Positions 40,546-49,720 of a stretch of DNA of 64,000 nucleotides are shown here, in pieces. Under the pieces are notes generated by a model. It saw only the letters and a list, made by a program, of their open reading frames with translations. It had not been told where the DNA came from and did not search any database. The stretch is from CAVRQM01 sp963732775 (lineage in GTDB: Bacteria > Pseudomonadota > Alphaproteobacteria > Acetobacterales > Acetobacteraceae): assembly GCA_963732775.1 (NCBI GenBank), contig CAVTAR010000001.1, forward strand, positions 434,001 to 498,000, written 5' to 3'. Position 1 is the first letter of the stretch. The number at the start of each line of letters is the position of its first letter. The translations under genes and the position numbers were made by a program.

Positions 40546-43500
40546 TCACTCCGCCGGCTGCACCTGCACCTGCACCTGCACCTGCAACGGCCGCCGCCGC
40601 CGCGGCTGCAGCGCCAGGTACACCACCGGAGTCGTGTACAGCGTCAGGATCTGCGACACGACCAGGCCGCCGACGATGGCGATGCCGAGCGGCTGGCGGA
40701 ACTCCGAGCCGGTGCCGCTCGCGACTGCCAGCGGCACCGCGCCCAGCAGTGCCGCGAGCGTGGTCATGACGATGGGCCGGAACCGCTCGAGGCACGCCTC
40801 GTGGATCGCCTCGAGCGGCGAGCGGCCGTGGCTGCGTTCCTGCTCCAGCGCGAAGTCGACCAGCATGATGGCGTTCTTCTTGACGATGCCGATCAGCAGC
40901 AGGATGCCGATGATGGCGATGATCGACAGGTCGGTGCCGGTCGCCAGCAGTGCCAGCAGCGCCCCGATGCCGGCGGAAGGGAGCGTGGACAGGATCGTCA
41001 GCGGCTGCGTCAGGCTCTCGTACAGCACGCCCAGGATGACGTAGATGGCACTCAGGGCGGCCAGGATCAGCACCGGCACCGCCTTCAGGCTGTCGGCGAA
41101 GAACTTCGCGTTGCCGGCGAAGTCGGTGCGCACCGTGGGCGGCATCCGCATCTCCAGCACGGCCTGCTGGATCGCCGCGGTGGCTGCGCCGAGCGAGGTG
41201 GTGCCGACGGTGTTGAAGCTGAGCGTGGCGGCCGGGAACTGCCCCTGGTGGCGCACCGCGAGCGGGGCCGTGTCGCGCACCACCCGCACGACGGCGGCGA
41301 GCGGCACCTGCCGGCCGGCCGCGCCCGGCACGTAGAAGCGGTCGAGCGATGCGGCGTCGGTCTGCAAGGCGGGATCGGCCTCCAGCACCACCCAGGTACT
41401 GGTTGCGCTGCGTGTAGACGATCGAGACCTGCCGCTGCGAGAAGGCATTCGACAGCGCCTGATCGACCGCCTGCACCGTGACGCCGAGGCGCGCCGCCGC
41501 CGTGCGGTCGATCTGGAGCATCACCTGCGGGCCGGCGCGGTCCTGGTCGCTGCTGATGTCGGCCAGGATCGGGATGGTGCGCAGCCGGTCCTCCAGCCGC
41601 GCCGCCCAGGTGCGCAGCTCGGCCAGGTCCTGGTCGATCAGCACGAACTGGTTGCTGCCGCCGCCGCGCCCGCCGCCGCGCAGGTCCTGTGACGAATACA
41701 GGAACGTCTGCACGCCGCCGACCTTGGCGAGCAGCGGGCGCAGCCGCGCGATCACCGCCTCGGACGACACGCCGCCACGTTCGCGCAACGGCTTCAGGCC
41801 CACGTCGATCGAACCTCGGTTCAGCTGCGGCATGAAGCCGGCGGTGCCGCTGACCACGGAACTGACCGTGGCGACCGCCGGGTCGCGTTCGATCACGGCG
41901 ACGACCGCGCGCTGGCGCTCCACCATCGCGGCGTAGGAGATGTCCGGGCTGGCGAGCGTGCTGCCGCCGAGTGCCCCGGTGTCCTGCGTCGGCAGGAAGC
42001 CCTTCGGCACCTGGCCGTAGAGCCAGACGGTGAACACGACGGTGGCGAGCGTGACCGCCAGCATCAGCCGCCGCCGCCGCAGCGCCCAGCCGAGCGTGCT
42101 TGCGTAGGCCCCGAGCAGGCCGGCCAGCGCGCGCTCGATGGCGCGGTCGAGGCGGCCCCAGGCGCCGCCGGGCGTGCCCGCGTGCGCCGGCAGGAAGCGG
42201 CCGCACAGCATTGGCGTCAGCGTGAGCGAGACCAGGGCCGAGATGACGATGGCGAGCGTCAGCGTGGTGGCGAACTCGTGGAACAGCCGCCCCAGGATGC
42301 CGCCGAGGAACAGGATGGGGATGAACACGGCGACCAGCGAGACGCTGATCGACAGCACCGTGAAGCCGATCTGCCGCGCGCCCATGATCGCCGCGCGCAG
42401 TGGCGGGACGCCCTGCTCCACGAGGCGGACGATGTTCTCGATCATCACGATCGCGTCGTCGACGACGAAGCCGACCGAGATGGTGAGCGCCATCAGCGAA
42501 AAGTTGTCGAGCGCGAAGCCGCACAGCCACATCGCCGCCAGCGTGCCGGCGATGGAGAGCGGGATGGTGACGGCCGCCGCCAGGATCGGCACGGTGCGGC
42601 GCATGAACACCAGCACCACCATCAGCACCAGCGCCACCGTGACGAGCAGGGTGGTGGAGACGTCGGCGACGCTGGCGCGGATGGTCGCCGTGCCCTCGCG
42701 CAGCACGGTGAGCCTGATGCCGGCGGGCAGGTAGCTCTCGAGCCGCGGAAGTACGGCGCGCACGCGGTCGACCGTCTCGATGACGTTGGCGTCGGCGAGG
42801 CGGGTGATGTTGAGCAGGATCGCCGGCTTGTCGCCGGACCAGGCGCCGACCCGGGCGTTGGCGATGCCGGCGACCGCCTGGCCCACGTCGGCGATGCGCG
42901 TCGTCGCGGCGCCGCTCGATTTCAGCACGAGGCCGGCGTAGTCGGCCGGCTGGTCGATCTGGCCGTTGAGCGCGATGGTCTCGGCCTGCTCCGGCCCGTC
43001 AAAGCCGCCGACCGGGCCGTCGACGTTGGCCGCCTTGATGGCGGTGTTCACGTCCTGGCCGGCGAGCCCGGCCGCGGCCAGCGCCGCCGGGTCGAGTTGC
43101 ACGCGCACGGCGGGCTTCTCGGCGCCGTTCGCCTGCACCTGCGCGACACCGGGCACCTGGCTCAGCCGCTGCACCAGGATGGTGTCGGCCGCGTCGTACA
43201 CCGCGGCGAGCGGCAGGCTGTTGCTGGTCAGCGCGATGGTCATGATCGGCGCCAGCGCGGGATTAAACTTGCGGAAATAGGGCCGCGTCGGCAGGTCGCC
43301 GGGGATGTCGGCGGTGGCGGCGTTGATCGCCGCCTGCACGTCGTGCGCGGCGCCGTCGATGTCGCGCGCGATGTCGAACTGCACGACGATGGTGGCGGTG
43401 CCGGTGCCGCTGTTGGAGGTGAGTTCGGTGACGCCGGGGATCTCGCCGAGCCGGCGTTCCAGGGGCGCGGCGATGGAGGTCGCCATCGTCGCCGGGTCGG

Positions 43501-43660
43501 CGCCGGGGCGGCTCGCGAACACCACGATGGTGGGGATGTCCACGCTCGGCAGCGGGGCGACGGGCAGGAAGCGGTAGGCGACGATGCCGGCCAGCAGCAG
43601 GCCGAGCGAGAGCAGGATGGTGCCGATCGGGCGCGCGATGAAGGGGGCGGAGAAGTTCAT
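40546..43660 (-). CDS. mdtC: RND efflux pump, second inner-membrane subunit (MdtC-like; one frameshift)
   Basis: The start ATG 43660 overlaps the TGA of the first RND gene (ATGA). The protein begins MNFSAPFIARPIGTILLSLG and shows the RND pattern: the TM4 proton-relay aspartates in GFVVDDAIVMIENIVRLVEQ, then AVFIPILFLGGILGRLFHEF, VPKGFLPTQDTGALGGSTLA, and near the end IVKKNAIMLVDFALEQER. An extra base at about 41395, next to GTAC, breaks the frame after TQRNQY; reading on gives WVVLEADPALQTDAASLDRF. The restored length is about 1038 residues. The tail PLQVQVQVQVQPAE is coded by CACCTG four times over (40561-40584). Together with the first pump it should form a hetero-oligomeric MdtBC/MuxBC-type drug exporter. 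Confidence 0.88.
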
Positions 43661-46600
43661 CCCGGCGTCGCGGGACGCGGAGCCCCACCCGGCCCCCCAC
43701 CCGGCCCTTTGGGCCACCCTCCCCACGAGGGGGAGGGAGAGTTCTTTCCCTCCCCCTCGTGGGGAGGGTGGCCCGTAGGGCCGGGTGGGGCCGGCGCGAA
43801 CCGCTCCCGCAGCCGCTCGAAGGCGAGATAGATCGCCGGCGTGGTGTAGAGCGTCAGCAGCTGGCTGAGCAGCAGGCCGCCGACGATCGCGACGCCGAGC
43901 GGGAAGCGCAGCTCCGCGCCGGTGCCGCGGCCCAGCACCAGCGGCAGCGCGCCGAGCAGGGCCGCGGCCGTGGTCATCATGATCGGCCGGAAGCGCAGCA
44001 GCGAGGCCTCGGTGATGGCGTCGAGCGGTGCGAGGCCGCGGGTGCGCGTGGCCTCCAGCGCGAAGTCGATCATCATGATGGCGTTCTTCTTGACGATGCC
44101 CATCAGCAGCACGATGCCGACCAGCGCCACCAGCGACAGGTCCTGGCCGCACAGCATAAGGGCGAGCAGCGCGCCGATGCCGGCCGACGGCAGGGTGGAT
44201 AGGATGGTGACGGGGTGGATCACGCTCTCGTACAGCACGCCCAGCACGATGTAGATGACCACGATGGCCGCCAGGATCAGCCACGGCTCGGCGCCGAGCG
44301 AGCTCTCGAACTCGGCGGCGTCGCCGGAGAAGCTGCCGGTGACGGTGGCGGGCAGGCCGATCGCCGCCTCGGCCTCGCGCACCGCGCCCACGGCGTCGCC
44401 GAGCGAGGCGCCGGGGGCCACGTCGAAGCTGAGCGTCGCCGCCGGGAACTGCTCGTCGTGAGTGATGAGCAGCGGGGCGATGGTGCGCTCGAGCCGGGCT
44501 ATGGCGGTGAGCGGCACCTGTGCGGCGATGCCGTTCGCGACCGTGCCGGGCACCCGGAGCGCCAGCAGCGAGGCGGGGTCGCGGACCCAGCCGGGTGCGC
44601 CCTCCAGCACCACGCGGTACTGGTTCGACTGCGCGAACAGGGTCGCCACCTGGCGCTGGCCGTAGGTGTCGTACAGCACGTCCTGCACCGCCTGCATCGA
44701 CACGCCGAGGCGCATCGCGGCGGCGCGGTCGACCACCACGTTGGTGCGGAAGCCGGCATCCTGCTGGTCGCTCGCGATGTCGCGCAGGCGCGGGTCGGCG
44801 GCGAGCCGGTCGGCCAGCAGCGGCGCCCAGTGCGCGAGCTCGGCGGCGTCGGTGTCGACCAGGGTGTACTGGTATTGCGTGCGCGAGACGCGGGTGCCGA
44901 TCTGGATGTCCTGCACCGGCTGCATGAACACCGACAACCCCGGCACCCCGGCGAGCCGCGCCTGCAGGCGGGCCGCGATCGCCTGGGCGTTCGCGTCACG
45001 CTGCGGCCGCGGCCGCAGCGCGATGGTGAGGCGCCCGGTGTTGGGCGTGGGGTTGATGGCGCCGGCGCCCACGAAGCTCACCACGTCGGCGACCGCCGGG
45101 TCGGCGCGGACGACCTCGGCGGCGGCCGACTGCAGGCGGTTCATGCGCGCGATCGACGCGCTCTGCTCGCCCTGCGTCACCGCGATGATGAGGCCGGTGT
45201 CCTGGCGCGGCAGGAAGCCTTTCGGCACCACCGCGTAGAGTGCCACCGTGCCGACCAGCGTCGCCAGCGCCAGCAGCAGCATCGCGCCCTGCCGCCGCAG
45301 CGACCAGGCGAGGGTGCGGCGGTAGCCGGCGAGCGTGCGGTCGAACGCCGCCTCGAAGGCGCGGGCGAGGCGGCCGGGGCGTTCGGCGGCGGCGGGGCGC
45401 AGCAGGCGTGCGGCCATCATCGGCGTGAGCGTGAGCGAGACCACCGCCGAGACGATCACCGAGACGGAGAGCGTGACCGAGAACTCGCTGAACAGCCGGC
45501 CCACCACGCCGCCCATGAACAGCAGCGGGATGAACACCGCGATCAGCGACACGGTCAGCGAGACGATGGTGAAGCCGATCTGTGCCGCGCCCTTGTAGGC
45601 GGCCCGCATCGGGCTCTCGCCCAGCTCGATGTAGCGGACGATGTTCTCGATCATGACGATGGCGTCGTCGACCACGAAGCCGGTGGCCACGGTGAGCGCC
45701 ATGAGCGAGAGGTTGTCGAGCCCGTAGCCGAGCTGGCTCATGACGCCGAACGTGCCCACCAGGCTGAGCGGCAGCGCCACGGCGGGGATGATGGTCGCGC
45801 GAATTGTACGCAGGAAAAGGTAGATGACGCCGACCACCAGCAGCACGGACAGGACCAGCGTGCCCTGCACGTCGGCGACGCTGGCGCGGATCGTCTGGGT
45901 GCGGTCGGCGACGATGGCCAGCGACACGCCGGCCGGCATGGCGCGTTGCAGGTCGGGCAGCTCGGCGCGGATGCGGTCGACGGTGGCGACGATGTTGGCC
46001 CCCGGCTGGCGCTGGATGTCCAGCACCACGGCGGGCTTGCCGTGGTACGTGGCCGCGACGCGCTCGTTCTCGATGCCGCCGGCGACGCTGCCGACGTCGG
46101 AGAGGTGGACCGCGCTGTTGTTGCGGTAGGCGATCACCAGGCCGGGGTAGTCGGCGGCACTCAGGAGCTGGTCGTTGGCGCCGATCGCCACCGCCTGGCG
46201 CGGGCCGTCGAAGCCGCCCTTGGCACCGTTAGCGTTGGCGTTGGCGAGTGCCGCGCGCACGTCCTCCATCGACAGGCCGTAGGCGGCGAGCCGCGCGGGG
46301 TCGACGCGCACGCGCACGGCGGCGCGCATGTTGCCCTGCACGGTGACGCGGCCGACGCCCTGGATCTGCGACAGCTTCGGCTGCAGCAGCGTGTCGGCGG
46401 CGTCGGCGATGCGGTCGATGGTGATGCCGTCCGACTGCAGCGCGAGCGTCAGCACCGGCGCGTCGGCCGGGTTCACCTTCGAGTAGACGGGCGGATAGGG
46501 CAGGGTCTGCGGCAGCGTGCCGGCCGAGGCGTTGATCGCCGCCTGGACGTCCTGTGCCGCGCTGTCGATCGGGCGGTTCAGCACGAAGCGGAGCGTGATC

Positions 46601-46869
46601 TGGCTGGTGCCCTCGGAGCTGACGGAGACCATCGAGTCGAGCCCGGTGATCTGGCCGAACTGGCGTTCGAGCGAGGCGGTGATGAGGGTCGCGACGGTAT
46701 CGGGGCTGGCGCCGGGGAGCTGCGTCGTGACCTGGATGGTGGGGAAGTCCACCGCCGGCAGGGCGGAGACGGGCAGCGCGCGATAGCCGAGCAGGCCGGC
46801 CAGCAGCAGCGCGATGGCGAGCAGCGAGGTGGCGATCGGGCGGGCGATGAAGGGCGCGGAGATATTCAC
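43657..46869 (-). CDS. mdtB: RND efflux pump, first inner-membrane subunit (MdtB-like) with REP-encoded tail
   Basis: This is a 1070-residue pump. The start MNISAPFIARPIATSLLAIA is standard, as are VDFPTIQVTTQLPGASPDTV, the TM4 aspartates in GFVVDDAIVMIENIVRYIEL, FIPLLFMGGVVGRLFSEF, VPKGFLPRQDTGLIIAVTQG and IVKKNAIMMIDFALEATRTR. It ends normally near YTTPAIYLAFERLRERFAP. The last about 40 residues (PPGPTGHPPHEGEGK and on to GGAPRPATPG) are translated from the REP palindrome at 43695-43790. The start lies 37 bases after the adaptor gene stop. RND pumps use the proton gradient to push drugs and other compounds through a tripartite channel. Confidence 0.92.
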   Translation of the reverse strand: MNISAPFIARPIATSLLAIALLLAGLLGYRALPVSALPAVDFPTIQVTTQLPGASPDTVATLITASLERQFGQITGLDSMVSVSSEGTSQITLRFVLNRPIDSAAQDVQAAINASAGTLPQTLPYPPVYSKVNPADAPVLTLALQSDGITIDRIADAADTLLQPKLSQIQGVGRVTVQGNMRAAVRVRVDPARLAAYGLSMEDVRAALANANANGAKGGFDGPRQAVAIGANDQLLSAADYPGLVIAYRNNSAVHLSDVGSVAGGIENERVAATYHGKPAVVLDIQRQPGANIVATVDRIRAELPDLQRAMPAGVSLAIVADRTQTIRASVADVQGTLVLSVLLVVGVIYLFLRTIRATIIPAVALPLSLVGTFGVMSQLGYGLDNLSLMALTVATGFVVDDAIVMIENIVRYIELGESPMRAAYKGAAQIGFTIVSLTVSLIAVFIPLLFMGGVVGRLFSEFSVTLSVSVIVSAVVSLTLTPMMAARLLRPAAAERPGRLARAFEAAFDRTLAGYRRTLAWSLRRQGAMLLLALATLVGTVALYAVVPKGFLPRQDTGLIIAVTQGEQSASIARMNRLQSAAAEVVRADPAVADVVSFVGAGAINPTPNTGRLTIALRPRPQRDANAQAIAARLQARLAGVPGLSVFMQPVQDIQIGTRVSRTQYQYTLVDTDAAELAHWAPLLADRLAADPRLRDIASDQQDAGFRTNVVVDRAAAMRLGVSMQAVQDVLYDTYGQRQVATLFAQSNQYRVVLEGAPGWVRDPASLLALRVPGTVANGIAAQVPLTAIARLERTIAPLLITHDEQFPAATLSFDVAPGASLGDAVGAVREAEAAIGLPATVTGSFSGDAAEFESSLGAEPWLILAAIVVIYIVLGVLYESVIHPVTILSTLPSAGIGALLALMLCGQDLSLVALVGIVLLMGIVKKNAIMMIDFALEATRTRGLAPLDAITEASLLRFRPIMMTTAAALLGALPLVLGRGTGAELRFPLGVAIVGGLLLSQLLTLYTTPAIYLAFERLRERFAPAPPGPTGHPPHEGEGKNSPSPSWGGWPKGPGGGPGGAPRPATPG
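43695..43790. repeat. REP-type palindrome (type B, copy 2) inside the end of the MdtB-like gene
   Basis: The left arm is CCCCACCCGGCCCTTTGGGC with CACCCTCCCCACGAGGGGGA. The right arm is TCCCCCTCGTGGGGAGGGTG with GCCCGTAGGGCCGGGTGGGG. They pair over about 45 bases with very few mismatches around a TTCTTT-like centre. A partial extra CCCCACCCGGCC unit precedes it (43683-43694). It is the same element as at 31163-31256. It lies inside a coding frame and just before the ATGA junction to the next pump gene. Confidence 0.88.
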
Positions 46870-46906
46870 GGCGCGAGGCGGGGCGGTGCGGCGCCGGGTG
46901 GGGGTG

Positions 46907-48142
46907 TCACGGCGCCGTCTTGCCTTGCCGTCGTGCGGGCTCGGCGCCGGGCGGTTGCGCGATCGTCACCTTCGCGCCGTCGGTGAGGCGGGCGGCGCCG
47001 TCGACCACGACCTGCTCGCCGGGATGCAGCCCGTCCTCGATCACCGCGCCGGTGATGTCCTCGTGGCCGACGCGCACGGCGCGGCGCGTGGCCTTGTCGT
47101 CGGCGCCGACGACGTAGACGTAGGCGCCGTTCGGGCCGCGCTGCACGGCGGCCTGCGGCACCACGGTCGCCGCCTGCTCGGTGCGCACGTGCAGGCGCAC
47201 GGTGGCGAACGCGCCGGGCCACAGCGTCAGGCGCGCGTTCGGGAACTCCGCCTTCAGCTTGATGGTGCCCGTGGTGGGGTCGACCTGGTTGTCCAGCACG
47301 GCCAGCGTGCCGCGATCGATCACCGCGGCATCGGGGCGCATCGCCAGATCCTGCGGCAGCGCCAGTGCTTCCGGCGCGCCGTTCGCCATTGCCTGTGTCA
47401 CCTGCCCGAGCTGCTGTTGCGGCAGGGTGAACACCACGGCGATCGGCCGCAGCGTGGTCAGCACCACGATGCCGGTGGTGTCGGCGGCGTGGACGATATT
47501 GCCCTGGTCGACTTGCCGGATGCCGGTGCGCCCGTCAATTGGCGCGGTGACGGTGGTGTAGCTCAGTTGCGCGCGCGACGAGTCGATCTGCGCTTGGTCC
47601 TGGGCCACCTGCGCCTCGAGCTGGGCGACCGTCGCGCGCTGCGTGTCCGAGGTCTGCGCCGAGGTGTAGGCGGTCGCCGCGAGCTTCTGGTAGCGCGCGA
47701 GGTCGAGCCTCGCGTTGGCGAGGTTGGCGGCGTCCTGCTGCTTCTTCGCCACCGCCTGGTCGAGCGCTGCCTGGTAGGTGCGCGGGTCGATCTTCGCCAG
47801 CACGTCGCCCTTCGTCACGTCCTGGCCCTCGCGGAACAGCACGTCGATCAGCTTGCCGTCCACCTGCGGCTTCACCGTCACGGTCTGCGAGGCCTGCACG
47901 GTGCCGAGGCCGTCGAGATAGATCGGCACGTCGCGGGTCGCCGCCGCGGCGACCAGCACCGGAATCGGCTCGCTCCTGACATGCGCGGCGGCGGTCGCCG
48001 GGGCCGCGGGGTGGCGCAGCACGAACCACCAGTAGCCGCCGCCGGCCAGCAGCAGCAGCAGCAGCACGAGCCACCAGCGGCCGAGCCGGACGCGGCGGCG
48101 GGACGGGGAGGCGACGACCTGCTCGCGGACCAGGGTGCTCAT
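46907..48142 (-). CDS. mdtA: RND efflux periplasmic adaptor (MdtA-like membrane fusion protein)
   Basis: This is a 411-residue protein from ATG 48142, whose ATGA overlaps the outer-membrane factor gene. It has an N-terminal anchor, WWLVLLLLLLAGGGYWWFVL, then the adaptor domains in order: IPVLVAAAATRDVPIYLDGL, the lipoyl half TVKPQVDGKLIDVLFREGQD, the alpha-hairpin LDQAVAKKQQDAANLANARL, lipoyl return LSYTTVTAPIDGRTGIRQVD, the beta-barrel KLKAEFPNARLTLWPGAFAT and a C-terminal VVPQAAVQRGPNGAYVYVVG. It links the two RND pumps to the outer-membrane channel and follows the MdtA pattern closely. It is intact. Confidence 0.92.
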   Translation of the reverse strand: MSTLVREQVVASPSRRRVRLGRWWLVLLLLLLAGGGYWWFVLRHPAAPATAAAHVRSEPIPVLVAAAATRDVPIYLDGLGTVQASQTVTVKPQVDGKLIDVLFREGQDVTKGDVLAKIDPRTYQAALDQAVAKKQQDAANLANARLDLARYQKLAATAYTSAQTSDTQRATVAQLEAQVAQDQAQIDSSRAQLSYTTVTAPIDGRTGIRQVDQGNIVHAADTTGIVVLTTLRPIAVVFTLPQQQLGQVTQAMANGAPEALALPQDLAMRPDAAVIDRGTLAVLDNQVDPTTGTIKLKAEFPNARLTLWPGAFATVRLHVRTEQAATVVPQAAVQRGPNGAYVYVVGADDKATRRAVRVGHEDITGAVIEDGLHPGEQVVVDGAARLTDGAKVTIAQPPGAEPARRQGKTAP

Positions 48143-49635
48143 AGGATGCCGTGATAGAGGGAGCTGGGAGGTTGGGGCGTATCGGCGCGAGTCCAACCGC
48201 CGCCGAGCGCCCGGTACAGGCTCACCAGGGCGAGGAACCGGCTCTCGCGCACCTGCGCCAGCGTGTCGAGGTCGCTGAACAGCGTGCTCTGCGCCTGCAG
48301 CGCGGTCACGATGTCGCTGGTGCCGGCCTCGACCTGGGCGCGGGCGATGTCGGCCGCGCGCTGCGCCGAGGCGACCGCCTGGCGTTGCAGCGCCTCCTGG
48401 TCGGTGGCGTAGCGGTAGGCCACGAGCGCCTGCTCCACGTCGGTCAGCGCCTGGACGATGGCGCGGCGGTAGTCGGCGACCAGCTCGTCGTAGCGGGCGC
48501 GGGATTGCTGGTACTGGCCGCCCTTCAGGCCGTTGTCGAAGATGGTCTGGGCGACGCTGGCCGCCGCCGTCAGCAGCACCGAGCCGGGGTTGATGAGCGA
48601 GCTCAGGGCGGCACTCTCGTAGCCGCCCTGCGCGGTCAGCGTCACCTGCGGGAAGAACGCGGCGCGGGCGGCGCGGACGTTGGCGTTGGCCGCCAGCAGG
48701 TTGGCCTCGGCCGCGGCGATGTCGGGCCGGCGCGCCAGCAGGTCGGCAGGCAGGCCGGCGGAGACCTCCGGCAGCGCGAGCGTCTCCAGCGTGCCGGGCG
48801 GCACGTCCACCTGCTCCGGCGGCCGGCCGACCAGCAGGCCGAGGCCCAGCACCTGCTGCTCGGCCTGGCTGACCAGGCCCGGAATCTGGGCGCGGATGCC
48901 GTCCACCAGCGCCTGCTGCTGGGCCACGTCGAGCGCCGAGGCGGTGCCTACGCTCTCCCGCGCCTGGATCGCGCCCAGGATGTCCTGCGCGTCGCGCAGG
49001 TTGCGGTGCGCCACGGCCACCCGGTCCTCGAAGGCGAGTGCGGTGAACCAGGTGGTGGCGACCGAGCTTATGGTGGTGAGCGCCACGGTCTGCTGGTCGT
49101 AGCGGCTGAACTGCGCGCTGGCCTCGGCACTCTGCTGCGTCGCGCGCAGGCGGCCCCAGAAGTCGAGCTCGTAGCTGGCCGAGGGGAGCAGGTCGTAGAA
49201 GCGGGAGTTGACGTAGTGGCCGCGGCTGCCGCCGAGGCCGAAGTTCGAGCCGCCGGTGCGGCCGGTGCCGGTGCCTTGCTTGCTGTATTGCGCCGCAGCG
49301 TTGAGGTCGACCGCGGGCAGCAGCGGCGCGCCGGAGATGCGCACCTGCTGGTCGGCCTGGCGCACGCGGGCGATGGCGGCCTGGATGTCGAGGCTGTTGA
49401 CCCGCGCGTCGGCGATCAGCGCATCCAGCGTGGGCGAGCCGAAGCCGCGCCACCATCCGGGCGACGGCGCTGCCGCGGCGGTGCTCGTGGATGTGGTGCT
49501 GGTGGGGGTGGCGCGGAACGCGGCGGGCAGCTCGAGCGCTGGTTGATGATAGGCGGGGCCGAGGGCGCAGCCGCCCAGCACGAGGGCCAGGCCGGCCGCG
49601 GCGGCCCGGAGCGGGGTGGGACAGCGATGGGTCAT
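48139..49635 (-). CDS. Outer-membrane efflux lipoprotein (NodT/OprM family)
   Basis: This is a 498-residue protein. ATG 49635 gives MTHRCPTPLRAAAAGLALVL with the lipobox LGGCALGPAYHQP, so it is lipid-anchored in the outer membrane. The mature part has the TolC-type repeats: WWRGFGSPTLDALIADARVN, SLDIQAAIARVRQADQQVRI, SASYELDFWGRLRATQQSAE, the mid-part LPADLLARRPDIAAAEANLL and AQTIFDNGLKGGQYQQSRAR, and the last coiled coil AQVEAGTSDIVTALQAQSTL. It is the first gene of the efflux operon and forms the exit channel for the MdtABC-like pump. The frame is open upstream of 49635 but lacks any signal sequence. It is divergent from the NAD(P)HX repair gene. Confidence 0.92.
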   Translation of the reverse strand: MTHRCPTPLRAAAAGLALVLGGCALGPAYHQPALELPAAFRATPTSTTSTSTAAAAPSPGWWRGFGSPTLDALIADARVNSLDIQAAIARVRQADQQVRISGAPLLPAVDLNAAAQYSKQGTGTGRTGGSNFGLGGSRGHYVNSRFYDLLPSASYELDFWGRLRATQQSAEASAQFSRYDQQTVALTTISSVATTWFTALAFEDRVAVAHRNLRDAQDILGAIQARESVGTASALDVAQQQALVDGIRAQIPGLVSQAEQQVLGLGLLVGRPPEQVDVPPGTLETLALPEVSAGLPADLLARRPDIAAAEANLLAANANVRAARAAFFPQVTLTAQGGYESAALSSLINPGSVLLTAAASVAQTIFDNGLKGGQYQQSRARYDELVADYRRAIVQALTDVEQALVAYRYATDQEALQRQAVASAQRAADIARAQVEAGTSDIVTALQAQSTLFSDLDTLAQVRESRFLALVSLYRALGGGWTRADTPQPPSSLYHGIL

Positions 49636-49720
49636 GCGGTCGGCGGCGGAGGTAGCACGATGCGCGTTACATGGGGATGACGCGGGCATTGCTGCCCTCG
49701 GCCGGCTGGGGAGGCGCGCG

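Noticed and set aside
44215..46986. Long plus-strand open frame opposite the MdtB-like pump gene
   Set aside because: His/Gln/Asp/Arg-rich mirror translation without any recognisable domain; the opposite strand encodes a complete RND pump.
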